The notes under the pieces were generated by a model. It worked only from the letters and a program-made list of their open reading frames with translations. It had not been told where the DNA came from and did not search any database. DNA of 20,234 nucleotides from Actinomycetes bacterium (GTDB lineage: Bacteria > Actinomycetota > Actinomycetes > Mycobacteriales > Mycobacteriaceae). Of this stretch, positions 1-6,657 are shown in pieces. The stretch covers positions 1 to 20,234 of the forward strand of contig JAEXZY010000013.1 of the NCBI GenBank assembly GCA_023404955.1, given 5' to 3'. Positions within the stretch are counted from its first letter, which is position 1; every line of letters starts with the position of its first letter. The position numbers and the translations under genes were made by a program.

Positions 1-345
1 GACCTGTCCGACCCGGTGCGCGGCACCGTGACCGACGGTGACGGCGGTGATGGCGGCGCGGGCGGCCGCGGCGGAACCGGAGGAGCCGGTGGCGCCGGAG
101 GCGCCGGCGGGCGCGGAGGTGCGGGCAGCGACGAGCAGAACTCAGCCGGCAGCGACGGCGCCAGCGGGTCGACCGGCGGCGGCGGCGCGGGCGGCGTCGG
201 GGGCCGCGGCGGTAGCGGCGGTTCCCGCGGTGACAATGCCGGAGGGACCGGTTCGGCCGGCAGTGCCGGCAGCGCCGGAAGTGGAACGTCCGGCGGTGCC
301 GGCGGCAGCGGCGGTGCAGGCGGCGCGGGCAACCGCGCGGACTAG
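1..345 (+). CDS. Glycine-rich (PGRS-like) protein, C-terminal part
   Basis: The reading frame is open from the first base of the window and ends with TAG at 343-345, so only about the last 114 residues are present and the start lies upstream. The product is a low-complexity Gly/Ala/Ser repeat built on GGAGG and GSAGSAG units, with scattered Asp, Arg and Thr. Such tails are seen in mycobacterial PE_PGRS-type and other Gly-rich proteins, but no PE domain is visible here, so family membership is not shown. A second forward frame through the same DNA is also open (Ala/Pro-rich), as is common in GGC-repeat DNA. The Gly-rich frame was preferred because it is open to the window edge and stops exactly at the end of the convergent neighbour. 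Function is unknown; surface or cell-wall exposure would be a guess. Confidence 0.5.
   Translation, partial: DLSDPVRGTVTDGDGGDGGAGGRGGTGGAGGAGGAGGRGGAGSDEQNSAGSDGASGSTGGGGAGGVGGRGGSGGSRGDNAGGTGSAGSAGSAGSGTSGGAGGSGGAGGAGNRAD
342..345. other. Overlapping convergent stop codons (CTAG)
   Basis: The palindrome CTAG supplies TAG to the Gly-rich gene on the plus strand (343-345) and TAG to the O-methyltransferase on the minus strand (344-342). The two genes therefore meet with no intergenic DNA. Confidence 0.7.
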
Positions 346-1433
346 ACGGGTACCGCCTCTATCACCGACAGCGGACTCACTGTCGGGATCACCTTCGTCA
401 GCCGAAACCCAGCCTGGCGCAACAACTCTGAGTACTGCGCTCGGGTGCGTTCCCGGCCGTGCAGCATCAGCAGCATCTCGAGGTCCAGCATGTGGCCGAT
501 GAACGACGATGCACGTTCGGGGAGCACCATTTCCAGCAGGACGAGCTTGCCGTCGGCATCGATGCCGGTCCGGATGTTGCGCAGAATCCGGGTCGAGTGT
601 TCGTCGTCCCAGTCATGGATGACGTTCTTCATCACGTAGAGGTCGGCGCCGGCGGGCACGCTGTCGAGAAACGACCCGCTCTCGACACTCGCGCGCCCCG
701 CAACGCCGGCGGCCTCGAAGACCCGCCCCGCCCCCTCGACCACCGCGGGGAGATCGAACAGCACTCCGCGCGCTTGCGGCGAACCCTGCAATATGGTGGC
801 CAGCACTGCACCGTGGCCTCCGCCGACATCGACGACGAGCCGGCAGCCGGCGAAGTCATACGCTTGCAGCGCAACCTCATTCGACAATCCGCTGGCGGCG
901 GTCATGGCGTTGTTGAACACCTCGGCGAACTCCGGATCGGTGTCGAGGTAGTCGAAGAACGGCATCCCGCGCAGCATGTCCGCGGCGGGCTCGCCGGTGC
1001 GCACCGAATAGTCCAAGCTGCCCCAATCGGCCCACCGCGCAGGATGTCCGATGAACAGCACCATGTCGCGCATCGATCCGTGAGTGTCGGCGCGCAGTGC
1101 CTCACCCACCGCCGTCAGCGCGAAGCGTCCATCTCGCCGCTCGCGCAGGACGCCGCGACTGGTCAGCGCGCGCATGAGCCGATGTACGGCATCGGGATGA
1201 GCGCCCACCGCGTTCGCAACGTCGGCGGAATGCCGTGCGCCGCAAGCCAACTCGTCGGCGATACCCAACTTGGCCGCGACGTGGAGCACCTGAGTCGTCC
1301 ACGCCCCTGTGGCGAGTTCGAGTAACGCCACGTTGCCCGGGGCGGTGCGACGGTGCCACTGCGCCAACGTCGCACGCACCCGATCGACAGCCCGGATCAC
1401 CGCCACCCGCGGAAGAGTTCGTCCCATGGTCAT
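342..1433 (-). CDS. SAM-dependent O-methyltransferase (Methyltransf_2 type)
   Basis: The product belongs to the plant-caffeate/hydroxyneurosporene type O-methyltransferases, which transfer a methyl group from SAM to a hydroxyl of a small, often aromatic or polyketide, substrate. Counting from the longest frame (372 aa, TTG at 1460), residues 40-125 form the winged-helix dimerisation domain. The SAM-binding motif I VVDVGGGHG is at 209-217, LFDLP at 234-238, and the KNVIHDWDD block at 278-286 carries the His expected to be the catalytic base. Three starts are possible: TTG 1460, ATG 1433 and ATG 1427, none with a clear Shine-Dalgarno. ATG 1433 was chosen (363 aa). The gene sits just downstream of sigA on the same strand and could be read from the sigA promoter. 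Its stop overlaps the stop of the convergent Gly-rich gene. The substrate cannot be told; the family call is firm. Confidence 0.85.
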   Translation of the reverse strand: MTMGRTLPRVAVIRAVDRVRATLAQWHRRTAPGNVALLELATGAWTTQVLHVAAKLGIADELACGARHSADVANAVGAHPDAVHRLMRALTSRGVLRERRDGRFALTAVGEALRADTHGSMRDMVLFIGHPARWADWGSLDYSVRTGEPAADMLRGMPFFDYLDTDPEFAEVFNNAMTAASGLSNEVALQAYDFAGCRLVVDVGGGHGAVLATILQGSPQARGVLFDLPAVVEGAGRVFEAAGVAGRASVESGSFLDSVPAGADLYVMKNVIHDWDDEHSTRILRNIRTGIDADGKLVLLEMVLPERASSFIGHMLDLEMLLMLHGRERTRAQYSELLRQAGFRLTKVIPTVSPLSVIEAVPV

Positions 1434-1484
1434 AGACCGTAGGCGAACCGCCTTGAACAATTCTTGGACAGCGCTTGGCGCGGG

Positions 1485-2954
1485 CTAGTCCAGGTAGTCG
1501 CGCAGAACCTGCGAACGGCTGGGATGGCGCAACTTCGACATCGTCTTGCTCTCGATCTGCCGGATGCGCTCGCGGGTCACTCCGTACACCTGGCCGATCT
1601 CGTCGAGGGTGCGCGGCTGGCCGTCGGTGAGCCCGAAGCGCAACCGCACCACACCGGCCTCGCGCTCCGAGAGCGTCTCGAGCACCGACTGCAGCTGATC
1701 CTGCAGCAGAGTGAACGACACCGCGTCCACGGCCACGACGGCCTCGCTGTCCTCGATGAAGTCACCGAGTTGGCTGTCGCCCTCGTCGCCGATCGTCTGA
1801 TCGAGGGAGATGGGCTCACGCGCGTACTGCTGGATTTCCAGCACCTTCTCCGGCGTGATGTCCATTTCCTTGGCGAGCTCTTCGGGGGTGGGCTCGCGAC
1901 CGAGGTCCTGCAGCAGCTCGCGCTGGATACGGCCCAGCTTGTTGATGACCTCGACCATGTGCACGGGGATGCGGATGGTGCGCGCCTGATCCGCCATAGC
2001 GCGCGTGATGGCCTGCCGGATCCACCAGGTGGCGTAGGTGGAGAACTTGTAACCCTTGGTGTAGTCGAACTTCTCGACCGCACGGATCAGACCGAGGTTG
2101 CCCTCCTGGATCAGATCCAGGAACGCCATGCCGCGGCCGGTGTAGCGCTTGGCCAGCGACACCACGAGGCGCAGGTTGGCTTCCAGGAGGTGGTTCTTCG
2201 CGCGATCGCCGTCGCGGCAGATCCACATCATGTCGCGGCGCTGCGCGGCGGGCAGTTTCTCGCCCTTCTCGGCGAACTCCGCCATCAGCTGGGTGGCGTA
2301 CAGGCCTGCCTCGATGCGCTTGGCCAGCTCCACCTCTTCCTCGGCGTTGAGCAGCGCGACCTTGCCGATCTGCTTGAGATATGCACGCACCGAATCGGCC
2401 GAGGCGGTGAGCTCGGCGTCCTTACGGGCCTGCCGGAGCGCTTCGGATTCCTCTTCGTCCCAGACGAAGTCGCCGGAGGCCTTGTCCTTCTCCGTGGGCT
2501 CGGCGATGTCGTCGTCGGCCGCGTCCTTGCCGGCTGGGGCGCCCTTGCCCGCTGCCGCGGGGGCCGCGGTCGCACCATCGGCGGCCGGCTCGTCGCTCTC
2601 GTCATCACTGTCGTCGTCGCCGTCTTCGGCGTCGTCGCCGGACTCGTCGACGTCGATGTCATCGAGCTCGATGTCGCCGTCCTCGACGTCGATGTCCTCG
2701 CCGGGCTCGGCCTCGAGGTCGTCGGAGGAGTCCAGCTCCTCGGCGTTCAGATCCGTGTCGACGGCGTCGTCACCCACCGCCTTCTTCGCTCGACCGCGAC
2801 CGGCGGGAGCGTCGGCGGCCTTGGCCGTGCGCTTGGCGGCTTTGGCTGGCGTGCTCTTGACCGCCTTCTTCGCGGGCGCCTTCTTCGCGGGGGTCTTGGC
2901 TGCGGTGCGCTTCACCGGCTCATCGGTTGCCGGGCTTGCTTTGATCGCTGCCAC
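1485..2954 (-). CDS. sigA: Principal RNA polymerase sigma factor SigA
   Basis: Primary sigma factor that directs RNA polymerase to housekeeping promoters (TANNNT -10). The protein has 489 aa from GTG 2954. Residues 1-60 are Lys/Ala-rich and about 65-150 form a long Asp/Glu tract. Region 1.2 lies near 186-219, region 2 near 260-325 (includes DLIQEGNLGLIRAV and TYATWWIRQAI), region 3 follows, and the region 4 helix-turn-helix (TLDEIGQVYGVTRERIRQIE) is at about 449-468. From the EPTEKDKASGDFVWDE block onward it matches mycobacterial SigA nearly residue for residue, from memory. A longer frame to 2990 exists, but GTG 2954 has GGAAGG six bases upstream and gives the VAAIKAS start that matches the orthologue's MAATKAS. 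The O-methyltransferase gene follows downstream. Confidence 0.98.
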   Translation of the reverse strand: MAAIKASPATDEPVKRTAAKTPAKKAPAKKAVKSTPAKAAKRTAKAADAPAGRGRAKKAVGDDAVDTDLNAEELDSSDDLEAEPGEDIDVEDGDIELDDIDVDESGDDAEDGDDDSDDESDEPAADGATAAPAAAGKGAPAGKDAADDDIAEPTEKDKASGDFVWDEEESEALRQARKDAELTASADSVRAYLKQIGKVALLNAEEEVELAKRIEAGLYATQLMAEFAEKGEKLPAAQRRDMMWICRDGDRAKNHLLEANLRLVVSLAKRYTGRGMAFLDLIQEGNLGLIRAVEKFDYTKGYKFSTYATWWIRQAITRAMADQARTIRIPVHMVEVINKLGRIQRELLQDLGREPTPEELAKEMDITPEKVLEIQQYAREPISLDQTIGDEGDSQLGDFIEDSEAVVAVDAVSFTLLQDQLQSVLETLSEREAGVVRLRFGLTDGQPRTLDEIGQVYGVTRERIRQIESKTMSKLRHPSRSQVLRDYLD

Positions 2955-3088
2955 GTACACCCTTCCAATCGTGCGGGTTTCGGCGCGCACGGATGCGCCA
3001 CCGAAAAGTGTCGGCTATGTCGAATGTCGGCGACGATCTCTAGTGAGGATGCTCCGCCGCTCTCGGTGTTGGGCGGCCGCCGTTGACC

Positions 3089-3094
3089 ATTGTA
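3089..3094 (-). promoter_or_regulatory. Candidate -10 hexamer of the sigA promoter
   Basis: On the minus strand TACAAT reads within GTTACAATGG, a near-consensus sigma-A -10 box. No good -35 is seen 17 bp upstream (ACGGTC). Transcription would start near 3081 and give a leader of about 125 nt before GTG 2954. It lies in the 198-bp gap between ppgK and sigA, so sigA probably has its own promoter rather than depending on ppgK. Confidence 0.5.
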
Positions 3095-3152
3095 ACGACA
3101 GGTTGGGTGCAGACCGTGCCGAGCGGCGAATTTGACGCGCGCGCCGCGCTGG

Positions 3153-3956
3153 TTACTTGTGAGTAGCTGTGACGTCGACCTCGGCGGCCATCGCTGCACC
3201 CACGATGCCCGCGCTGTTCTGCAGGGCCGCGGCGACCACCGGGGTGCGGTTCTGCAGCAGCGGAATCCATTTGTCCGCCTTGCGGCTGATTCCGCCGCCG
3301 GCGATGAACAGATCGGGCCAGATCGCGTTCTCGATGGCCACCAGCACGGTGGTGACCTCCTTGGTCCAGCGTTCGTAGCTCCAGTCCTTGCGTTCTTTGA
3401 CCGAGCTCGCGGCACGGTGCTCGGCTTCCTTACCGCCCACCTCCAGGTGCCCGAACTCGGTGTTCGGCAGCAGCGCGCCGTTGTGGATGACCGCAGAACC
3501 GATGCCGGTGCCGAACGTCAGCAGCACGATCACCCCGGTGTGGCCGCGGCCCGCCCCGAACTTCTCTTCGGCCAGCCCCGCGGCATCGGCGTCGTTGAGC
3601 ACCGTCACGGGCTGACCGCCCAGCGCCGAACTGATCACCTCGCGCGCATTGGCCCCGATCCAGGATTTGTCGACGTTGGCAGCGGTCCGCACGATCCCCT
3701 CGGACACCACGCCGGGGTAGGTCACGCCCAGCGATCCCTGCCAGTTGAAGTGCTTGACCACCTCGGCGATGGTCGCGGCGACGGCGTCGGGGGTGGCCGG
3801 CTGCGGGGTGAGCAGCTTGAAGCGCTCACCGATCAGCGTGCCGGTCTCGAGGTCGACGATGCCGCCCTTCACGCCGCTTCCGCCGACGTCGATGCCCAAT
3901 CCACGGCGCTGCGAGCCGCTTTCGGGCGCGACGGCAGGTGAGTCGGTGGCAGTCAT
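3153..3956 (-). CDS. ppgK: Polyphosphate glucokinase
   Basis: ROK-family sugar kinase that phosphorylates glucose using inorganic polyphosphate or ATP, feeding glycolysis in the cytosol. The 267-aa protein shows the first phosphate loop DVGGSGVK (23-30), NDADAAG (121-127) with the likely catalytic Asp, the second phosphate loop TFGTGIGS (147-154), EFGHLEVGG (167-175) and the adenosine-type motif FIAGGGI (217-223). Length matches actinobacterial PPGK. ATG 3956 is preferred over an upstream in-frame start at 3971 because GAGGAG sits five bases before it. It is divergent from suhB and precedes sigA on the same strand with a 198-bp gap. Polyphosphate specificity is inferred from the family and genome position. 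Confidence 0.95.
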   Translation of the reverse strand: MTATDSPAVAPESGSQRRGLGIDVGGSGVKGGIVDLETGTLIGERFKLLTPQPATPDAVAATIAEVVKHFNWQGSLGVTYPGVVSEGIVRTAANVDKSWIGANAREVISSALGGQPVTVLNDADAAGLAEEKFGAGRGHTGVIVLLTFGTGIGSAVIHNGALLPNTEFGHLEVGGKEAEHRAASSVKERKDWSYERWTKEVTTVLVAIENAIWPDLFIAGGGISRKADKWIPLLQNRTPVVAAALQNSAGIVGAAMAAEVDVTATHK

Positions 3957-3972
3957 GCAAGCTCCTCGCACA

Positions 3973-3998
3973 GGTGGGCGGCCCCGGTGCTGCCCACC
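3973..3998. repeat. Inverted repeat in the ppgK-suhB divergent promoter region
   Basis: GGTGGGC (3973-3979) and GCCCACC (3992-3998) are perfect 7-bp arms separated by 12 bp. They lie in the 116-bp gap between the two divergent starts. A possible minus-strand -10, TAGGGT (4001-3996), overlaps the right arm. Together they could be an operator over the ppgK promoter or the stem of its short leader. This is an unproven candidate. Confidence 0.35.
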
Positions 3999-4072
3999 CT
4001 ATCGGCTGGCAATCCGCGGGGGGGCGGCACTCGACCATCCCGGGCCGCCGTGGCGGGCGTGGGTGTGCTGCG

Positions 4073-4927
4073 ATGGTCGTCGTGAGCGAAATCGACACCG
4101 AGCCACTGGCCGTCGCAGCGGTCGCCCAACAGCTGGCCGAAGAAGCGGCGGCGTTCGTGCTTCGGCGCCGCGCCGAGGTGTTCGACCAGGCCAGCCAGGC
4201 CGACGCCGATGCCGCGATCCGATCCAAGAGCACGCCGACCGACCCGGTCACCGTGGTCGACACCGAAACCGAGCGGCTCCTCCGTGAGCGGCTCGCGCAG
4301 CTGCGCCCGGGGGAGCCGATCCTCGGGGAGGAGGAAGGGGGACCCGACGGCGCGCCGGACGATCAGCTCACGTGGGTGCTCGATCCGATCGACGGCACGG
4401 TGAACTTCGTCTATGGCATCGAGGCGTACGCGGTGTCGATCGGAGTGCAACGCGCCGGGGTGTCGGTCGCCGGCGCGGTCGCCGACGTCGCGCACGGTGC
4501 CGTCTATGCCGCCGCGGCGGGACACGGGGCCTGGGTGGTGCACGAGGGGCGAACCACTCGGCTGCACTGCAGTGCGGCGTCGTCGCTGCCCATGGCGCTG
4601 GTGGGCACAGGCTTCTCGTATCAGCCCGACGATCGGCGCCGCCAGGGCGCCGTGGTGGCCGAATTGCTGCCCGAGATCCGGGATCTGCGGCGCATCGGCT
4701 CGTGCGCCCTGGACCTGTGCATGGTCGCCGCGGGCCGGCTCGACGCCTACTTCGAAGACGGTGTGCACCTGTGGGACTGGGCGGCCGGCGGGCTGATCGC
4801 CGCTGAGGCGGGCGCGGTGGTGCAGGCGCCGCGGGGGTCGGGTGCCGGCCTGATGGTGGCGGCCGCCCCCGGGGTGGCAGGTGCGTTCCACGACGCCCTG
4901 CGGCGGTGTGGAGTCGATCTCGACTGA
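4073..4927 (+). CDS. suhB: Inositol-1-monophosphatase family protein SuhB
   Basis: Mg2+-dependent phosphatase that releases inositol from inositol-1-phosphate, the last step of myo-inositol supply for phosphatidylinositol, mannosylated lipids and mycothiol. The 284-aa protein has the metal-binding GEEEGG (85-90), motif 1 DPIDGTVNFVYG (104-115) and motif 2 LWDWAAGGLIAAEAG (233-247), all with their acidic ligands. Start choice is uncertain. ATG 4073 is used; GTG 4082, three codons in, is an alternative, and neither has a strong Shine-Dalgarno. A longer frame from 3938 would overlap ppgK and add unconserved sequence, so it was rejected. The gene converges on cei with 17 bp between stops. Mycobacteria carry several IMPase paralogues; the suhB name rests on gene order and sequence resemblance. 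Confidence 0.93.
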   Translation: MVVVSEIDTEPLAVAAVAQQLAEEAAAFVLRRRAEVFDQASQADADAAIRSKSTPTDPVTVVDTETERLLRERLAQLRPGEPILGEEEGGPDGAPDDQLTWVLDPIDGTVNFVYGIEAYAVSIGVQRAGVSVAGAVADVAHGAVYAAAAGHGAWVVHEGRTTRLHCSAASSLPMALVGTGFSYQPDDRRRQGAVVAELLPEIRDLRRIGSCALDLCMVAAGRLDAYFEDGVHLWDWAAGGLIAAEAGAVVQAPRGSGAGLMVAAAPGVAGAFHDALRRCGVDLD

Positions 4928-4934
4928 GGCGGGG

Positions 4935-4952
4935 CCTGCTGCGCTCAGCAGG
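4935..4952. terminator. Hairpin between convergent suhB and cei
   Basis: CCTGCTG (4935-4941) and CAGCAGG (4946-4952) form a perfect 7-bp stem with a CGCT loop. The cei stop codon lies across the loop and right arm. There is no T-run on either strand, so it would be a non-canonical bidirectional terminator or an mRNA 3'-end stabiliser. Confidence 0.45.
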
Positions 4953-5601
4953 TCTGCGTATGGATCTTGGTCAGCAGCGACGGATCGGCAGGCGCGGTCG
5001 CGTCCGGCATGAGGCTGGCCAGTACCGCGTCGATGTCGTCACTGTGGGCCAGCTCGGTGAAGTCCGTGCCGACCGCCAGATCGACGGTGTCGTCCTGGCG
5101 CTGATCCTGGAACAGCTCGGTGCACGGCGCCACCAGCCACAGTGACGCGGCGGCGGCGCGGCCGGCGGGGCCGAACCGGATCTGGCCCTGGCACTGCAGG
5201 CGGCCGTTGGCGTAGACGGGATCGTTGGCGGCTTCGGGTTCGTTGAATCCCAGATCGCGCAGCGCACCGGCGACTTCGGCCGCCTGGCCGCCCTGACCGC
5301 TGGCGTTGAGGACCCGGATGCGGGTGTCGGCGAGCTTGGCAGGGGTGACATCGGTCATCGCGGAGCGCGACATCTGCTCCCCGAGCGTGGGGGTGGGCGC
5401 ATTGGGGTCGGCCGGGGCGGGCGGACGGTTGCACACCGCGAGTTCCTGCACATCGGGCGGCTGGGACAGCGCGATCACCCAGACCAGCAGCGCGGCCACG
5501 GCGAGTGCGGCGAACATCAAGGCTCCCGGCAGGAAGTTCCGCCGCCGGAACGGGCGCCCGTGCTTGTCGAACGCGGTGCCCTCGGTGATTTGCGCGACCA
5601 C
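4945..5601 (-). CDS. cei: Envelope integrity protein Cei (LytR C-terminal domain)
   Basis: A 218-aa membrane-anchored extracytoplasmic protein matching Rv2700/Cei of M. tuberculosis, which is needed for normal envelope integrity and virulence. Residues 1-25 (VAQITEGTAFDKHGRPFRRR region) are cytosolic, one hydrophobic segment spans about 28-46, and the outside part carries the LytR_C-type region (VRVLNASGQGGQAAEVAGAL) and three to four Cys that could form disulfides. GTG 5601 is chosen because the protein then begins like the orthologue (MVAQITEG) and because TAGAGT ends exactly 7 nt upstream, the layout of a leaderless mycobacterial transcript. The frame continues to 5676, but that extension would run through the promoter and into the CRP-like site. 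Divergent from the DUF4193 gene. Confidence 0.92.
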   Translation of the reverse strand: MVAQITEGTAFDKHGRPFRRRNFLPGALMFAALAVAALLVWVIALSQPPDVQELAVCNRPPAPADPNAPTPTLGEQMSRSAMTDVTPAKLADTRIRVLNASGQGGQAAEVAGALRDLGFNEPEAANDPVYANGRLQCQGQIRFGPAGRAAAASLWLVAPCTELFQDQRQDDTVDLAVGTDFTELAHSDDIDAVLASLMPDATAPADPSLLTKIHTQTC

Positions 5602-5608
5602 GGCACAG

Positions 5609-5614
5609 ACTCTA
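5609..5614 (-). promoter_or_regulatory. -10 box for leaderless cei transcript
   Basis: Minus-strand TAGAGT fits TANNNT and is followed by 7 nt and then the GTG start at 5601, so transcription would begin at the start codon. No -35 resembling TTGACA is visible, as is usual for mycobacterial or activator-dependent promoters. Confidence 0.55.
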
Positions 5615-5665
5615 GAGGCCCTCGCTGCGGCCCTCCGACCGGCACCGACAGGGCACCCGCGTCTG

Positions 5666-5683
5666 ATGTGACGCAAATCACAT
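5666..5683. promoter_or_regulatory. CRP (cAMP receptor protein) binding site
   Basis: TGTGA-CGCAAA-TCACA is an exact match to the CRP consensus TGTGA-N6-TCACA, and the symmetry extends one more base pair each side (A/T at 5666/5683). Its centre (5674.5) lies about 74 bp upstream of the putative leaderless cei start (5601) and about 75 bp upstream of the predicted DUF4193 start near 5750. One dimer could therefore act on both genes. Mycobacterial CRP (Rv3676 family) uses this consensus. Confidence 0.8.
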
Positions 5684-5714
5684 TAGATCGAGGGTCATTC
5701 CGGGCACGAATCAT

Positions 5715-5743
5715 TTGGTGGAAGCGTTCGACGCTGGTACAAA
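5715..5743 (+). promoter_or_regulatory. Sigma-A-type promoter of the DUF4193 gene
   Basis: TTGGTG (5715-5720) and TACAAA (5738-5743) are separated by 17 bp. Transcription would start near 5750, giving a leader of about 30 nt with GGAGGGG before ATG 5781. The -10 lacks the usual final T, so activator help from the upstream CRP site is plausible. Confidence 0.5.
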
Positions 5744-5780
5744 ACCAACGCTGCAACGAGCTTCACGGAGGGGACAGGCC

Positions 5781-6083
5781 ATGGCTACCGATTACGACGC
5801 CCCACGGCGCACAGAGACCGACGATGTTTCCGAGGATTCCCTTGAGGAACTGAAGGCACGCCGCAACGAAGCTCAGTCTGCTGTCGTCGACGTCGACGAG
5901 TCCGAGACCGCTGAATCGTTCGAACTGCCCGGCGCGGATCTGTCGGGCGAAGAGTTGTCCGTGCGGGTGATTCCGAAGCAGGCAGACGAATTCACGTGCT
6001 CGAGCTGCTTCCTGGTGCATCACCGCAGCAGGCTGGCCAGTGAGAAGAACGGCGTGATGATCTGCTCGGACTGCGCGGCCTGA
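5781..6083 (+). CDS. DUF4193 zinc-ribbon protein (Rv2699c-like)
   Basis: A 100-aa acidic protein nearly identical to Rv2699c of M. tuberculosis, as I recall that sequence. The N-terminal 60 residues are charged and probably extended (ATDYDAPRRTETDDVSEDS). The C-terminus has C73-x2-C76 and C95-x2-C98, a four-Cys zinc ribbon. The molecular role is not known; strict conservation across actinobacteria and a zinc ribbon hint at contact with RNA polymerase, nucleic acid or the ribosome, which is only a guess. ATG 5781 has GGAGGGG seven bases upstream. An in-frame extension to 5715 would overlap the promoter and is rejected. It is divergent from cei with a CRP palindrome between, and converges on the DUF3093 gene with a 69-bp gap. 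Confidence 0.95.
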   Translation: MATDYDAPRRTETDDVSEDSLEELKARRNEAQSAVVDVDESETAESFELPGADLSGEELSVRVIPKQADEFTCSSCFLVHHRSRLASEKNGVMICSDCAA

Positions 6084-6152
6084 CGACGATCAAGCGGCGA
6101 GGGACGAGCCGCGTTGAGGAGTCAGGCCAAAAAATGCGGCTTAGAAGCGGGC

Positions 6153-6632
6153 TCAGGAGTTCAGCGCGGCGAGCACCCGGTCGGGATGGCGAGCGCTGAT
6201 CAGCCAGTAGGGCGTCGGATCGTCTGCGTCATCGAGCACCAGCAGCACCAGCGGGCCCACCCATGCGCGGTGGACGACGTAGGCGGCCGGGTCGAGTTGC
6301 CGGCCCAGCGCCGCCGATTTCGCTGATTTGGGCACTGCGGCCGACCGGGTGATCACCGCGGCGGGCAGGTGAGCCCGCCCCACCCACAGTTCGGCGCCTC
6401 CGGTGCCGGGGTCCACGACCGAGAGCTCCACCCGGCCGAGCCAGAGCAAGGCGATCGCGGCGACGGGCAGAAGCACCGCGTAGGGCAGCCACAGCGGCAG
6501 CGCCGGCACGCCTTGATTGACCTCGAGCGAGATCAGCGCGGCCAGGCCCAGCCCGGGCAGCCACCACCACCACGGCACCCAGAGCCGTTCGCGGTAGCGA
6601 ACGCTGCGGGCGGTGGTGTGCGTGTCGGACAC
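6153..6632 (-). CDS. DUF3093 membrane protein (Rv2698-like)
   Basis: A 159-aa membrane protein. Two hydrophobic helices lie at about 19-38 and 45-66, the first opened by an unusual WWWW run (21-24) after RYRERLWVP. The rest is a soluble domain with the conserved tract KSAALGRQLDPAAYVVHRAW and DDPTPYWLISARHPDRVLAAL. This matches actinobacterial DUF3093, whose function is unknown. GTG 6632 (MSDTHTT...) is chosen because TACTCT ends 7 nt before it, as in leaderless transcripts. The frame continues to 6665, but that would overlap the start of dut. It is divergent from dut, with only 25 bp between the two start codons. Confidence 0.9.
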   Translation of the reverse strand: MSDTHTTARSVRYRERLWVPWWWWLPGLGLAALISLEVNQGVPALPLWLPYAVLLPVAAIALLWLGRVELSVVDPGTGGAELWVGRAHLPAAVITRSAAVPKSAKSAALGRQLDPAAYVVHRAWVGPLVLLVLDDADDPTPYWLISARHPDRVLAALNS

Positions 6633-6639
6633 GCGGCCA

Positions 6640-6645
6640 AGAGTA
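6640..6645 (-). promoter_or_regulatory. -10 box for leaderless DUF3093 transcript
   Basis: Minus-strand TACTCT (TANNNT) is followed by 7 nt and GTG 6632. It overlaps the dut -10 box by two base pairs (6644-6645). Confidence 0.5.
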
Positions 6646-6649
6646 ATCT
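6644..6649 (+). promoter_or_regulatory. -10 box for leaderless dut transcript
   Basis: TAATCT is followed by 8 nt and the GTG start of dut at 6658. The TA at 6644-6645 is self-complementary and also opens the opposing DUF3093 -10 box. Confidence 0.5.
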
Positions 6650-6657
6650 CTGACGCC

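Noticed and set aside
38..502. Ala/Pro-rich second plus-strand frame at the left edge
   Set aside because: It overlaps the Gly-rich frame and the end of the methyltransferase gene; repeat DNA of this kind is open in more than one frame.
1464..3086. 540-codon plus-strand open frame across sigA
   Set aside because: It is antisense to sigA, whose protein is unmistakable. The frame is open only because of GC-rich codon bias and has Leu/Gly/Val-rich shadow composition.
6084..6152. Inverted repeat AGCCGC (6107-6112) / GCGGCT (6136-6141) and an A6 run between convergent DUF4193 and DUF3093 genes, considered as a terminator
   Set aside because: Only 6-bp arms around a 23-nt loop, and the A-run is inside the loop instead of after the stem.
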